From: Gordonia sediminis
Lineage (GTDB): Bacteria; Actinomycetota; Actinomycetes; Mycobacteriales; Mycobacteriaceae
Direction: 5' to 3'
NCBI GenBank assembly: GCA_004193205.1
Contig: RZUM01000005.1
Coordinates: 372,001-436,000, forward strand
Length of the DNA: 64,000 bases
Below the pieces are notes generated by a model. It saw only the letters and a list, made by a program, of their open reading frames with translations, was not told the origin of the DNA and did not search any database. Positions 42,830-50,682 of the stretch are shown one piece after another. Both the position numbers and the translations under genes were made by a program. Positions within the stretch are counted from its first letter, which is position 1. The number at the start of each line of letters is the position of its first letter.

Positions 42830-43795
42830 ATGAGTTCGTTCCGTTTCACCGATTCGGAACAGTGGGAGCAGTTCGTCAGTGACAGTTTCTACCCGCTGGC
42901 GTTGACGGCTGCTCAGCCGGACTTCTGGGCGCGCACCCGCCTTGCCGAGATGAGCCGTGGCATTCGCGTCGCACAGATCGAAACGGCGTCCTCGGGGCTA
43001 CGGCGCACACCGCGACTGGTCGCGTCATCACCCTCGGACGATCTCCTGTTTCTGGTGCAGGTGTCCGGCCACGCGATGATCGAACAGGGCGGGCGCACAC
43101 TGGAACTGACTGCCGGACAGGCCACGTACTGTGATCCGACAGTCCCGTATTCGATCGTGGAGACCCACGGGCATCAGATCGTCACGATGGTCCCGCGCCA
43201 CGAAGTGCTGTCGCCCGGTTCCGGATCGGCGGAAATACGCCTGCGCGCTCTCGCCCTGTCGCTCGCACCGGTTCGGGTGTTTCGGCTGCTGGCCGAGGAC
43301 ATAGCAACGAACCCAGGTTCGGGCCACGAACTCGAAGGGACCGGCGTCGCCAACGCCGCCGCGGAACTGTTGCGCAGCATAGCCGTTCTCGCGTCGACCG
43401 CGGTGGTGGACACCCGGCCGTGGTCGCACGATACTCAGCTCCGGGCGGTGAAGGACTACATGCTGTCGCGTCTCTCGGACCCGACGGTGACAATGGAGCG
43501 CATTGCGGCCGCCAACGGAATATCCGTCCGCCAGCTCAGCGCGATCTTCGCACCAAGTGACAGTCCCGCGGCATTCCTGCGCCGCGAGCGCTTACGGCGG
43601 GCGTACGCCGATCTACGAGACCCGCGTTTTCTCGGCGTCGCCGTCGCGGACATCGCCGCGCGCTGGGGCTATCTGGATCCGTCCACATTCGGGCGGGCCT
43701 TTCGCCGCGAATTCGACTCGACACCCTCGACGGTGAGAGAACAGCTCATGGTGGCGCTTCGCGAGCCCGGCGGGAGCTCCAACGGCGTCGACTGA
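42830..43795 (+). CDS. AraC-family transcriptional regulator
   Basis: 321 residues. Sensor domain (about 1-200) resembles the AraC-binding-like (PF14525-type) domain of the regulator at 31803. Two HTHs lie at the C-terminus, M-E-R-I-A-A-A-N-G-I-S-V-R-Q-L and V-A-D-I-A-A-R-W-G-Y-L-D-P-S-T-F-G-R-A-F-R. It could control the preceding island or the EthD/permease/arginase genes that follow in the same direction. The 146-nt gap downstream (43796-43941) contains a palindrome at the next ribosome-binding site. Confidence 0.88.
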   Translation: MSSFRFTDSEQWEQFVSDSFYPLALTAAQPDFWARTRLAEMSRGIRVAQIETASSGLRRTPRLVASSPSDDLLFLVQVSGHAMIEQGGRTLELTAGQATYCDPTVPYSIVETHGHQIVTMVPRHEVLSPGSGSAEIRLRALALSLAPVRVFRLLAEDIATNPGSGHELEGTGVANAAAELLRSIAVLASTAVVDTRPWSHDTQLRAVKDYMLSRLSDPTVTMERIAAANGISVRQLSAIFAPSDSPAAFLRRERLRRAYADLRDPRFLGVAVADIAARWGYLDPSTFGRAFRREFDSTPSTVREQLMVALREPGGSSNGVD

Positions 43796-43926
43796 CCCGC
43801 CGCCGCCACCTGACACGTCGATTTCGGCATCGGGCTCGGCAGTTCGGGCACGCGACTCCCGCAAACGCATGCCACCGGGTGTCATGGATTCACCAGGCAG
43901 CGTGGCCCCGTGACCCATCTACCCGA

Positions 43927-43940
43927 GAGGTTCGAACCTC
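43927..43940 (+). promoter_or_regulatory. Palindrome covering the EthD gene ribosome-binding region
   Basis: gaggttcgaacctc is a perfect 14-bp palindrome one base before the ATG at 43942. The gagg ribosome-binding sequence would pair with cctc in a 5-bp stem with loop tcga. This could hide the site in mRNA, or be a protein-binding operator. Confidence 0.4.
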
Positions 43941-43941
43941 A

Positions 43942-44286
43942 ATGCACGTGCTGACATTCTTGACACGCCGGATTCCCGGCATGTCCGCGGACGAGTTCCG
44001 CGACCACTACGAGACGACACACTTCGAGCTCGCGATCTGCATGCCCGGATTGGTCTCCTATCGGCAAACGATCCTCTGCCACGGTACGGGGGCCTGGGCA
44101 GCCGCTGCCGACGGCTTCCCCGACTATGACGCGCTCTCGACCTACACGTTCGAATCGGCGGAAGCGGTCAAGTCGGCATTCGCTTCGGACGCCGGGATCG
44201 CGCTGGATGCCGACACCCGAACCTTTATGGACTGGGACTCCATCGTCTCGATCGAATCGGAACTGATTGCGCACGGTGAAGCCTGA
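43942..44286 (+). CDS. EthD-domain protein
   Basis: 114 residues, dimeric alpha-beta barrel family. The conserved start L-T-F-L-T-R-R-I-P-G-M-S-A-D-E-F-R-D-H-Y-E-T-T-H is the EthD signature, and the middle His/Asp residues align with the family. Members take part in ring-cleavage, decarboxylation or ether degradation as small helper enzymes. ATG 43942 is chosen since the protein matches the family from there. Followed at once by the permease gene. Confidence 0.8.
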   Translation: MHVLTFLTRRIPGMSADEFRDHYETTHFELAICMPGLVSYRQTILCHGTGAWAAAADGFPDYDALSTYTFESAEAVKSAFASDAGIALDADTRTFMDWDSIVSIESELIAHGEA

Positions 44287-44287
44287 C

Positions 44288-45754
44288 ATGAGCACTACAC
44301 AGAGCGGCATCGAAGCACACTCGTTCGACCACATCCCCGAATCCGAGCGTTCGGGAACCGTCGGCGGCCAGTTCAAGTTCTGGTTCATGGTCAACGCAAC
44401 CCTCATCACCGCGTACACCGGCGCGGTCGGATCGCTGTTCGGTCTGGGTCTCCCCGCATCGCTGGTGGCCATCGTCCTCGGAACTGTCTTCGGCACCTTG
44501 TTCCAGGCATTTCACGGAGCGCAGGGCCCTCATATGGGGCTGCCGCAGATGATCCAAAGCCGCGTCCAGTTCGGATCGCGAGGGGCCGTCGTCCCGATCG
44601 CAGTGGCCGCGATCGTGCCCATCGGCTTCTCGGTGTTCTATCTGCAGACCGGAGCAGAAGCGGCAAAGTCCCTCGTACCGGTCTCGGTGAACCCGATCCT
44701 CGTACTGATCGGCGCCGCAGCGGGCGTTCTCGCCATCGTCGGGTACCACTGGATCGTCCGGGCGGAGGGCATCATCGCCTATGTCATGGTCATCAACCTG
44801 GTGGCGCTGACCGTCGCGGCGCTCACCACGCTGCCCGTGGGGCACCTGTTGAGCAACACCGCCGTGACGGCAACCGGCTTCCTCGCCCAATTCGGTGCCG
44901 CCGCCGGCTACCAGATCGCCATCGCGCCGATCGTCTCCGACTACACGCGATATCTCCCGCACGACACCGGCACCCGGGCGGTGTCGGCCGCGGTCTTCAT
45001 CGGCACGTCGGTCTCCGCGATATGGATCGAATCCCTCGGCGCACTTGTGTCCCTGAGCTTTCCGGATCTCGACGTGATCTCCGGCATCCGTCGACTCGGA
45101 GATGACGCGGGATTCGCGCTCGGTACCGTGACCATGGTCGTGGCAGCGATCGTCTGCCTCGTCACCGCGGCGATCAGCCTGTACAGCGGAAGTGTGTCCT
45201 TTCTCAGCGGTGTCGAATCGTTCCGCCCTATCCGATCGAGCCGAAGCCTCCGCATCCGCACCCTGATCGCGATCGCCGCGGCCGTGGTCATCACCGGCCT
45301 GCTCCTGCCGTCCGACATGCTGACGACCTTCTCGGTGTTCCTATCGCTCCTGGGGTATCTGCTCATCCCGTGGACGGCGGTCAACCTGACCGACTACTAC
45401 TTCGTGCGCAAGGGTCTGTACTCGATCACCGACATCCTCAAGACCGACGGCGGCATCTACGGACGGTGGGGCCGGCGTGGTCTCGCCGCCTACGTGGTGG
45501 GCTTCATCGCCATGATCCCGTTCTTCAGCACGAGTCTGTACACCGGCCCGGCGGCCCACGGTTTGGGCGGCGCAGATGTGGCCTTTGTCGTCGGCCTGGC
45601 GGTGTCGAGCATCTGGTATGTGGTGTCGATGCGTTCCGTCGACCTCGACGCCGAGGCGACCGCGGTCCAGGCCGCTCCGCTGCATACCGCCACGAACGTC
45701 ACCAAACCCCGACCTGCAGAACTCATCTCCGAAGGAGCTTCTCGTGACTCTTGA
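44288..45754 (+). CDS. NCS1-family permease (purine/cytosine/hydantoin type)
   Basis: 488 residues with about 12 TM helices from residue 35 to 465. The N-terminal G-T-V-G-G-Q-F-K-F-W-F-M-V-N-A-T and G-P-H-M-G-L-P-Q-M-I-Q-S-R are typical NCS1 cation symporter motifs, and Y-Y-F-V-R-K-G-L-Y lies near 370. The family imports nucleobases, hydantoins, allantoin, thiamine and related N-compounds. Starts 1 nt after the EthD stop and overlaps the arginase-like gene by 11 nt, so all three form one operon. A nitrogen-rich substrate is likely. Confidence 0.85.
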   Translation: MSTTQSGIEAHSFDHIPESERSGTVGGQFKFWFMVNATLITAYTGAVGSLFGLGLPASLVAIVLGTVFGTLFQAFHGAQGPHMGLPQMIQSRVQFGSRGAVVPIAVAAIVPIGFSVFYLQTGAEAAKSLVPVSVNPILVLIGAAAGVLAIVGYHWIVRAEGIIAYVMVINLVALTVAALTTLPVGHLLSNTAVTATGFLAQFGAAAGYQIAIAPIVSDYTRYLPHDTGTRAVSAAVFIGTSVSAIWIESLGALVSLSFPDLDVISGIRRLGDDAGFALGTVTMVVAAIVCLVTAAISLYSGSVSFLSGVESFRPIRSSRSLRIRTLIAIAAAVVITGLLLPSDMLTTFSVFLSLLGYLLIPWTAVNLTDYYFVRKGLYSITDILKTDGGIYGRWGRRGLAAYVVGFIAMIPFFSTSLYTGPAAHGLGGADVAFVVGLAVSSIWYVVSMRSVDLDAEATAVQAAPLHTATNVTKPRPAELISEGASRDS

Positions 45755-46625
45755 ATCGAACACCACACTCCGCCTCGTCTGGCCGCAATGGCAGGGTGCC
45801 GGCCACGACGTCGTCGCGTCGCTGACCCCCGGTATCCCGCTCGATCAGGCCCGCCGCGGCTACGCGACCGGAGCTGCGGTCCTCGAGTCCGTACTCCCGG
45901 CGGCCGACGGACCAACCGATTATGTGTCGGTGTCGATGAACGAGTCGGGGCTCGCGCTGGTCGACGGAATCGAGGCGCGGGAGGCTGTGATCACACAGCT
46001 GCGGGACGCGTTCGAGGTGATCGACAAGCACTCGCCGGCAAAGATTCTCACGATCGGCGGCGAATGCTCGGTCAGTGTGGCCCCGTTCTCGGCGCTCGCA
46101 TCACAATACGAGGGCGATCTCGCGATCATCTGGATCGACTCGCACCCTGATGTGGGCACCCCGGACAGCTCCTATCCCGGCTACCACGCGATGGCGGTCA
46201 GCACCTTGCTCGGCAAGGGAGACAGCGAGATCCAGAGCGCGCTCCCGGCGACGGTGTCGGCCGAAAATGTGGCGCTCGTCGGGTTGCACTCGTGGACCGA
46301 CGACGACTTCCCGCATGTCGAGGAGTGGGGCATCTCGGCGTTCTCTCCCGATGATCTGCGCTCCTCGACGTCGTCGCTGCTGCAGTGGATCACCGACACC
46401 GGCTGTAGTCGAGTGGCGATCCATCTCGATGTCGATGTCGTCGACAGCGACGAGATCGTGCTCGGCCTCGGTATGGAACCCGGAGGACTGACGACCGAGC
46501 AGGTGCGTCGGATCGTCGGCGATATCAGTGCCGCGACGGAGGTTGTGGCGCTCACGGTTGCGGAGTACATCCCGAGGCAGGTACTGGCGATGCAGCGATT
46601 CGTCGACGGGTTTCCGCTGCTCTAG
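45744..46625 (+). CDS. Arginase/agmatinase/ureohydrolase-fold protein with altered metal motif
   Basis: 293 residues from GTG 45744 (aaggag 6 nt upstream). The ureohydrolase metal motifs are I-D-S-H-P-D (D132, H134, D136) and H-L-D-V-D-V-V-D (D229, D231), all retained. The first motif, normally G-G-D-H-S, reads G-G-E-C-S with C108 at the His ligand position, so one manganese ligand is changed. The family hydrolyses C-N bonds of guanidino or formimino compounds to release urea or formamide. Substrate is probably delivered by the NCS1 permease encoded just upstream. Confidence 0.85.
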   Translation: MTLESNTTLRLVWPQWQGAGHDVVASLTPGIPLDQARRGYATGAAVLESVLPAADGPTDYVSVSMNESGLALVDGIEAREAVITQLRDAFEVIDKHSPAKILTIGGECSVSVAPFSALASQYEGDLAIIWIDSHPDVGTPDSSYPGYHAMAVSTLLGKGDSEIQSALPATVSAENVALVGLHSWTDDDFPHVEEWGISAFSPDDLRSSTSSLLQWITDTGCSRVAIHLDVDVVDSDEIVLGLGMEPGGLTTEQVRRIVGDISAATEVVALTVAEYIPRQVLAMQRFVDGFPLL

Positions 46626-46649
46626 ACCCACCCCGATCTTGTGTGGGTC
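46625..46649. terminator. Hairpin between convergent operons
   Basis: Stem gacccac/gtgggtc with an 11-nt loop beginning at the last base of the arginase-like stop codon. It lies between that gene and the convergent FAD oxidase gene. There is no T-run. Confidence 0.35.
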
Positions 46650-46678
46650 GAGAGCAGCGATGTCCTCGAGCGCTCCCG

Positions 46679-47800
46679 CTACCGGTGCTGCGCCCCCAAC
46701 GCGAACCCGGCGTCGTACAGGTCGTTGGGTTTGCCCGTGACGAGGTCGGCGGCCAGCTCGCCGTACACCGGTGCGAACTTGAACCCGCGTCCGGAAAGTG
46801 CGGTCAGCAGAAGGATTCCCGTGTCCTCGTCGAGGTCGATCAACGGAAGTCCGCTCGGTGTGCACAGTTCGTGGTGCATCGAGTGGCGGACCGGCTCCGG
46901 GTTGAGGTCGGGGATGAAGTCGGCGGCCCACCCGCCGATCTTCTGCAGATCCTCTCGACTGAAGTCCGGGACCTGATCGGGGGACTGGATCGCCGGCCAC
47001 AGCGGTTCGGTCGCGACCTTGATGCTGTACGAGTCGTGGCTGGGAGTGCCGTACAGGTGCACACCGTCCTCGTCGCGGATGAACACCGGGAACCGGTCGG
47101 GGCCGAAGAGTTCCGGGTGGCGGGGCATGAACCAGGTCAGCGACAGCGGGATGATCGACAGAAATCCCTTGAGGTCGGGACGCAGCTTCAGCGTCCACGA
47201 CCCGGTCGCCACCACGACCTTGTCGCAGGTGATGTTCAGGTCCGGGGTGACGATCTTCAGGCGGCCGCCCTCTTCGTCGAAGTCGATCGCCTCGGTGTTC
47301 GTGAGCACCTCTGCGCCATAGGCTTTCGCCGCCTCGACGGCGGCGAGCACACTCGCCTCGGGGAACAGACTCCCGGCGCGGTGGTCGAGCACGGCGACGG
47401 TGTTGTCGTCGACGCGGTGCTGTGGGTAGCGCGCCCGGAGCGCTGCGGCGTCGAGGACCTCGTGGGGGAGACCGAAGCGTTCGGCGGACTCGATCGACTT
47501 CAGCAGGCTGCCCGATCCCGCGTCGCCGATCTGCAACGCGCCGCACTCGTCATAGAGGTGGCGTCCGGACTCCTGCTCCAGTTCGAACCACAGTTCGCGG
47601 GCCCGGGCGAGCATCGGTACGAATCGTGGCCCCTCGTGCACCGCGGAGCGGAACAGCCGTGAGTCGCCCGCATAGGAACCGCGGGTGTGGCCGATTCCGA
47701 ACTGCTCGATTCCGACGGCCCGCAGGCCACGTTTCGCCAACTGCCACAGGGCCATCGACCCGGTGGAACCCAGTCCGATGACGACAACATCAGCATCCAT
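46679..47800 (-). CDS. FAD-dependent amine oxidase (sarcosine/N-methyltryptophan oxidase family)
   Basis: 373 residues from ATG 47800 (aaagga 9 nt upstream). FAD Rossmann motif V-I-G-L-G-S-T-G-S near residue 7. C-terminal S-G-R-G-F-K-F-A-P-V-Y-G-E matches the MSOX motif and an upstream E-L-C-T-P-S-G supplies the Cys that in MSOX binds FAD covalently. The family oxidises secondary amines such as N-methyl amino acids, producing H2O2. Last gene of the amine operon; possible substrates are N-methylated or secondary amines related to tyramine. Confidence 0.85.
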   Translation of the reverse strand: MDADVVVIGLGSTGSMALWQLAKRGLRAVGIEQFGIGHTRGSYAGDSRLFRSAVHEGPRFVPMLARARELWFELEQESGRHLYDECGALQIGDAGSGSLLKSIESAERFGLPHEVLDAAALRARYPQHRVDDNTVAVLDHRAGSLFPEASVLAAVEAAKAYGAEVLTNTEAIDFDEEGGRLKIVTPDLNITCDKVVVATGSWTLKLRPDLKGFLSIIPLSLTWFMPRHPELFGPDRFPVFIRDEDGVHLYGTPSHDSYSIKVATEPLWPAIQSPDQVPDFSREDLQKIGGWAADFIPDLNPEPVRHSMHHELCTPSGLPLIDLDEDTGILLLTALSGRGFKFAPVYGELAADLVTGKPNDLYDAGFALGAQHR

Positions 47801-47835
47801 CGTGGATGTCCTTTCGTGATTCACGTCAACCGAAC

Positions 47836-48966
47836 TCATGCCAGCGCCGGCGAACCCCAGAGGTTCAGCTTCGTGCCGATCCCCTTCGCCACAGCATTCC
47901 GATAAATGACCGTGCCCCAAGCGACGTCCTCGACAGGCATGCCGCCCACCGAGAGCACGATGATCTCGTCGTCGTCGCGGCGGCCCACGGCGGTGCCCGC
48001 GGCGACCGCGCCGAGGTCGATCACCGCGTCGGCGTCCAGCACACCCTCGTGGATCATGTCCATGAACTTGCAGCCGATGATCGGGATCGTCTGGTGCGAC
48101 GGATATCCGGTCTCCTCCGACCACGCCTCGTACAGTCGGGTGTTGTCGACCACCAGGCGCACCTCCGATGCCCGCATCGACTCGTCCATGTTGCACATCG
48201 CCGGCATGCTGAGGAACGCCCCGGGCTTGATCAGGTCACGCGTCATCGTCGGGTACGTCGACGGGTCGCCCGGAACCCCGGTGGTGCAGAACGTCACGAT
48301 GTCGGAATCGCGCACCGCGTCCTCGAGCGTGTCGACCTCGATCGTGGTGATGTGCGGGTACTCGTCGGCCACCCAGGCGGTGAACGCCTCGATGCTGCCA
48401 CGTCCACGCCCCTTGATCTTGACGGTATCGATCTTCGGACATGCCGCGACGAATGCCGCCAGCGACGTCCGGGCCATCACTCCGGGGCCGACGATGCCGA
48501 CGACGCTCGAATCGGGGCGCGCCAACAGGCGTGCGCCGACGCCCGGTACCGCTCCGGTCCGATACGCCGACAACAGATTCGCCGACATGAGCGCCAGGGG
48601 CGCGCCGGTGTCGGTGTCGTTGAGCATGAACATCAGGATCGATCGTGGCAGTCCCTTGTCCCGGTTGGCGATGTTGGAGCCGTACCACTTCATGCCGGTG
48701 GTGCCGAAGCTGCCGCCGAGGTAGGCCGGCATCGCCATGAATCGGCGGTCGGCGGTGTTGTGCGGCATCCCCGGGAAGGGCGATTGGTCGGGGAAGGTGA
48801 TCATCGCGCCGTGCGAGTCGCTGTTGGGTCCGGCCATCCGGTAGTCACCGTTGTGGAGCAGCACGAAGGTCTCGTGCATGGCGTCGACGCAGGCGGCCAT
48901 GTCGGTGACACCTGCCGCGATCATGTCGGGTTCGGACAGGTAGAGGAAGTCGATCGAGGAGTTCAT
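47836..48966 (-). CDS. Ornithine-cyclodeaminase/mu-crystallin family protein
   Basis: 376 residues from ATG 48966. NAD(P)-binding G-I-V-G-P-G-V-M-A-R lies near 165, with K-W-Y-G-S-N in the substrate domain and R-T-G-A-V-P-G-V-G-A-R-L just before the Rossmann. Similar genes beside copper amine oxidases carry the database name 'tyramine oxidase subunit B' (from memory). Whether it is a subunit or an imine reductase/cyclodeaminase acting on the amine's product is open. In the same leftward operon as the amine oxidase and permease. Confidence 0.8.
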   Translation of the reverse strand: MNSSIDFLYLSEPDMIAAGVTDMAACVDAMHETFVLLHNGDYRMAGPNSDSHGAMITFPDQSPFPGMPHNTADRRFMAMPAYLGGSFGTTGMKWYGSNIANRDKGLPRSILMFMLNDTDTGAPLALMSANLLSAYRTGAVPGVGARLLARPDSSVVGIVGPGVMARTSLAAFVAACPKIDTVKIKGRGRGSIEAFTAWVADEYPHITTIEVDTLEDAVRDSDIVTFCTTGVPGDPSTYPTMTRDLIKPGAFLSMPAMCNMDESMRASEVRLVVDNTRLYEAWSEETGYPSHQTIPIIGCKFMDMIHEGVLDADAVIDLGAVAAGTAVGRRDDDEIIVLSVGGMPVEDVAWGTVIYRNAVAKGIGTKLNLWGSPALA

Positions 48967-49003
48967 GGATTTCCTGACTAATGTTGTTGTGGGGGATCGG
49001 CGC

Positions 49004-49137
49004 GGGGTGGCTTTCCCGTTGATCGAGTAGGCTCCGAACGTAGTGAGGCGCCGTATCGAGATCACCGGTCGGGGTGGCCTTTCCCGCTGATCGAGTAGGC
49101 TCCGAACGTAGTGAGGCGCCGTATCGAGATCACCGGT
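49004..49137. repeat. Two tandem 67-nt copies of the dispersed 'gatcgagtag' repeat
   Basis: Copies at 49004-49070 and 49071-49137 differ at only a few positions. Each holds gatcgagtag, gaacgtagtgagg and gtatcgagatcacc, the core of the cluster at 6201-6526. They fill the gap between the ornithine-cyclodeaminase-like gene and the permease. Confidence 0.85.
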
Positions 49138-49161
49138 CGGCGGTGTGGGTGCTGGGTATCC

Positions 49162-50640
49162 CTATTCGCGGTGGCGTCCCATTTCCGCGTAGCGCTGCGG
49201 CGAGCGCGACCGCAGCACGATCGAGGCGATGACGCCCAGTACCGCTGCCACGAGCAGCAGGCTCGGCAGCAGCCACACCAGCACGCCGCCCGAACTGATG
49301 AGCAGACCGAAGTTCGCGATCGCATAGATCAGGATGGCGACCAGGGCGACGCCGGCCAACACAGGCGCGACCAGTGTCCGCAGCACGTTACGGTCCAGAT
49401 CCCGGTGCCGCAGGAAGAACGCCACCACTGCGAACGACGCGGACGCCATGAGCGCGATGACACCGAGCGTCCCGAGGTTGGTAAGCCAGGTGAACAGAGC
49501 GAGAATCGGGTCCTGTCCGGCGAGGACGAAGATCATCACGACGACAAATGCGACGGCCGACTGCACGACCGATCCGACATGCGGGCTCTGGTGCTCGTGG
49601 TGGGTGCGCCCGAGGTGATTCGGGAGCAGGCCTTCGCGACCGAGGGCGTAGGTGTAGCGTGCCACGGCGTTGTGGAACGCGAGCACCGCGGCGAACACGC
49701 TGGTGATGAACAGGATTCGCATGATCGTCGTGTACCAGGGCCCGATGTAGGAGTTCGACAGTTCGAACAGGAAGCTGGTCGGGTCGGCGAGCTTGGCGAT
49801 GTAGTCCGGGATGTTGCCGACCCCGGCGCCGTTGACCATCAGGAAGGTGACCGCGGTGTAGACGACGCCGATGGTGCCCACGGCGAGGAACGTGGCCCGC
49901 GGCACGGTGCGCTTGGGGTCTTTGGCCTCCTCGCTGTAGATGGAGGTGGCCTCGAAACCGACGAACGATGCGAAGCAGAACAGCAGGGCGATCGGCAGCG
50001 AACCGGTGGTCAGGGCGCTCGGTGTCAGTGGCGTGATGCTCAGCGACGTCGTGCCGAAATCGCCGCCCTTGATGGCGATCACGATGGCCAGGATGATCAC
50101 GACGAGGAATTCGGCCGCGACGAGGACCGACAGCACCTTCACTGACAGGTCGATCTGCCGATAGCCGAGGACCGCGACGATCGCGATGCCGATGAGAACG
50201 AAGATCCACCACTTGACGTCGAGGTCGAACTCGTCGGCGACGAATCCCGTGACCGCGGCACCGAACAGGCCCCACAGGCCGATCTGCATCGCGTTGTAGC
50301 TCAGCAGCGCGAGATAGGCTGCGGCGCCGCCGAGCTGCTGGCGCAGACCGCGGGTCACGTACGAGTAGAAGGCGCCGGTGCTGGTGTGATGGCGTGCCAT
50401 CGCGGTGTAGCCGACGGCGAAGACGAGCAGGGTGATGGCGGTGAGGAGGTATGCGCCAGGCACGCCTGGGCCGTTGCCGAGCAACATCGCGACGGGGGCA
50501 CCGCCGGCCATGGCGGTGAGCGGTGCTGCCGCCGAGATCACGAAGAAGGTGACGCCGAAGACGCCGAGGGATCCGCGGCGCAGCTGGTGTTCGGTGCGCG
50601 TCGACTCACTGGCCGTCGGCGAGGGAAGGTCGGTACTCAT
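49162..50640 (-). CDS. APC-family amino acid/amine permease
   Basis: 492 residues with 12 TM helices (about 25-465). Typical APC motifs are F-F-V-I-S-A-A-A-P-L-T-A-M-A-G-G in TM1, and S-F-V-G-F-E-A-T-S-I-Y-S-E-E-A-K-D-P in the TM6 loop. ggagaa precedes the ATG. Presumed importer of the amine oxidised by the enzyme encoded upstream, by proton symport. Located between amine oxidase and repeats. Confidence 0.88.
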   Translation of the reverse strand: MSTDLPSPTASESTRTEHQLRRGSLGVFGVTFFVISAAAPLTAMAGGAPVAMLLGNGPGVPGAYLLTAITLLVFAVGYTAMARHHTSTGAFYSYVTRGLRQQLGGAAAYLALLSYNAMQIGLWGLFGAAVTGFVADEFDLDVKWWIFVLIGIAIVAVLGYRQIDLSVKVLSVLVAAEFLVVIILAIVIAIKGGDFGTTSLSITPLTPSALTTGSLPIALLFCFASFVGFEATSIYSEEAKDPKRTVPRATFLAVGTIGVVYTAVTFLMVNGAGVGNIPDYIAKLADPTSFLFELSNSYIGPWYTTIMRILFITSVFAAVLAFHNAVARYTYALGREGLLPNHLGRTHHEHQSPHVGSVVQSAVAFVVVMIFVLAGQDPILALFTWLTNLGTLGVIALMASASFAVVAFFLRHRDLDRNVLRTLVAPVLAGVALVAILIYAIANFGLLISSGGVLVWLLPSLLLVAAVLGVIASIVLRSRSPQRYAEMGRHRE

Positions 50641-50682
50641 GGGATTCTCCAGAGGGTGGTGATGCGGTTCAATGGCGGGAGG

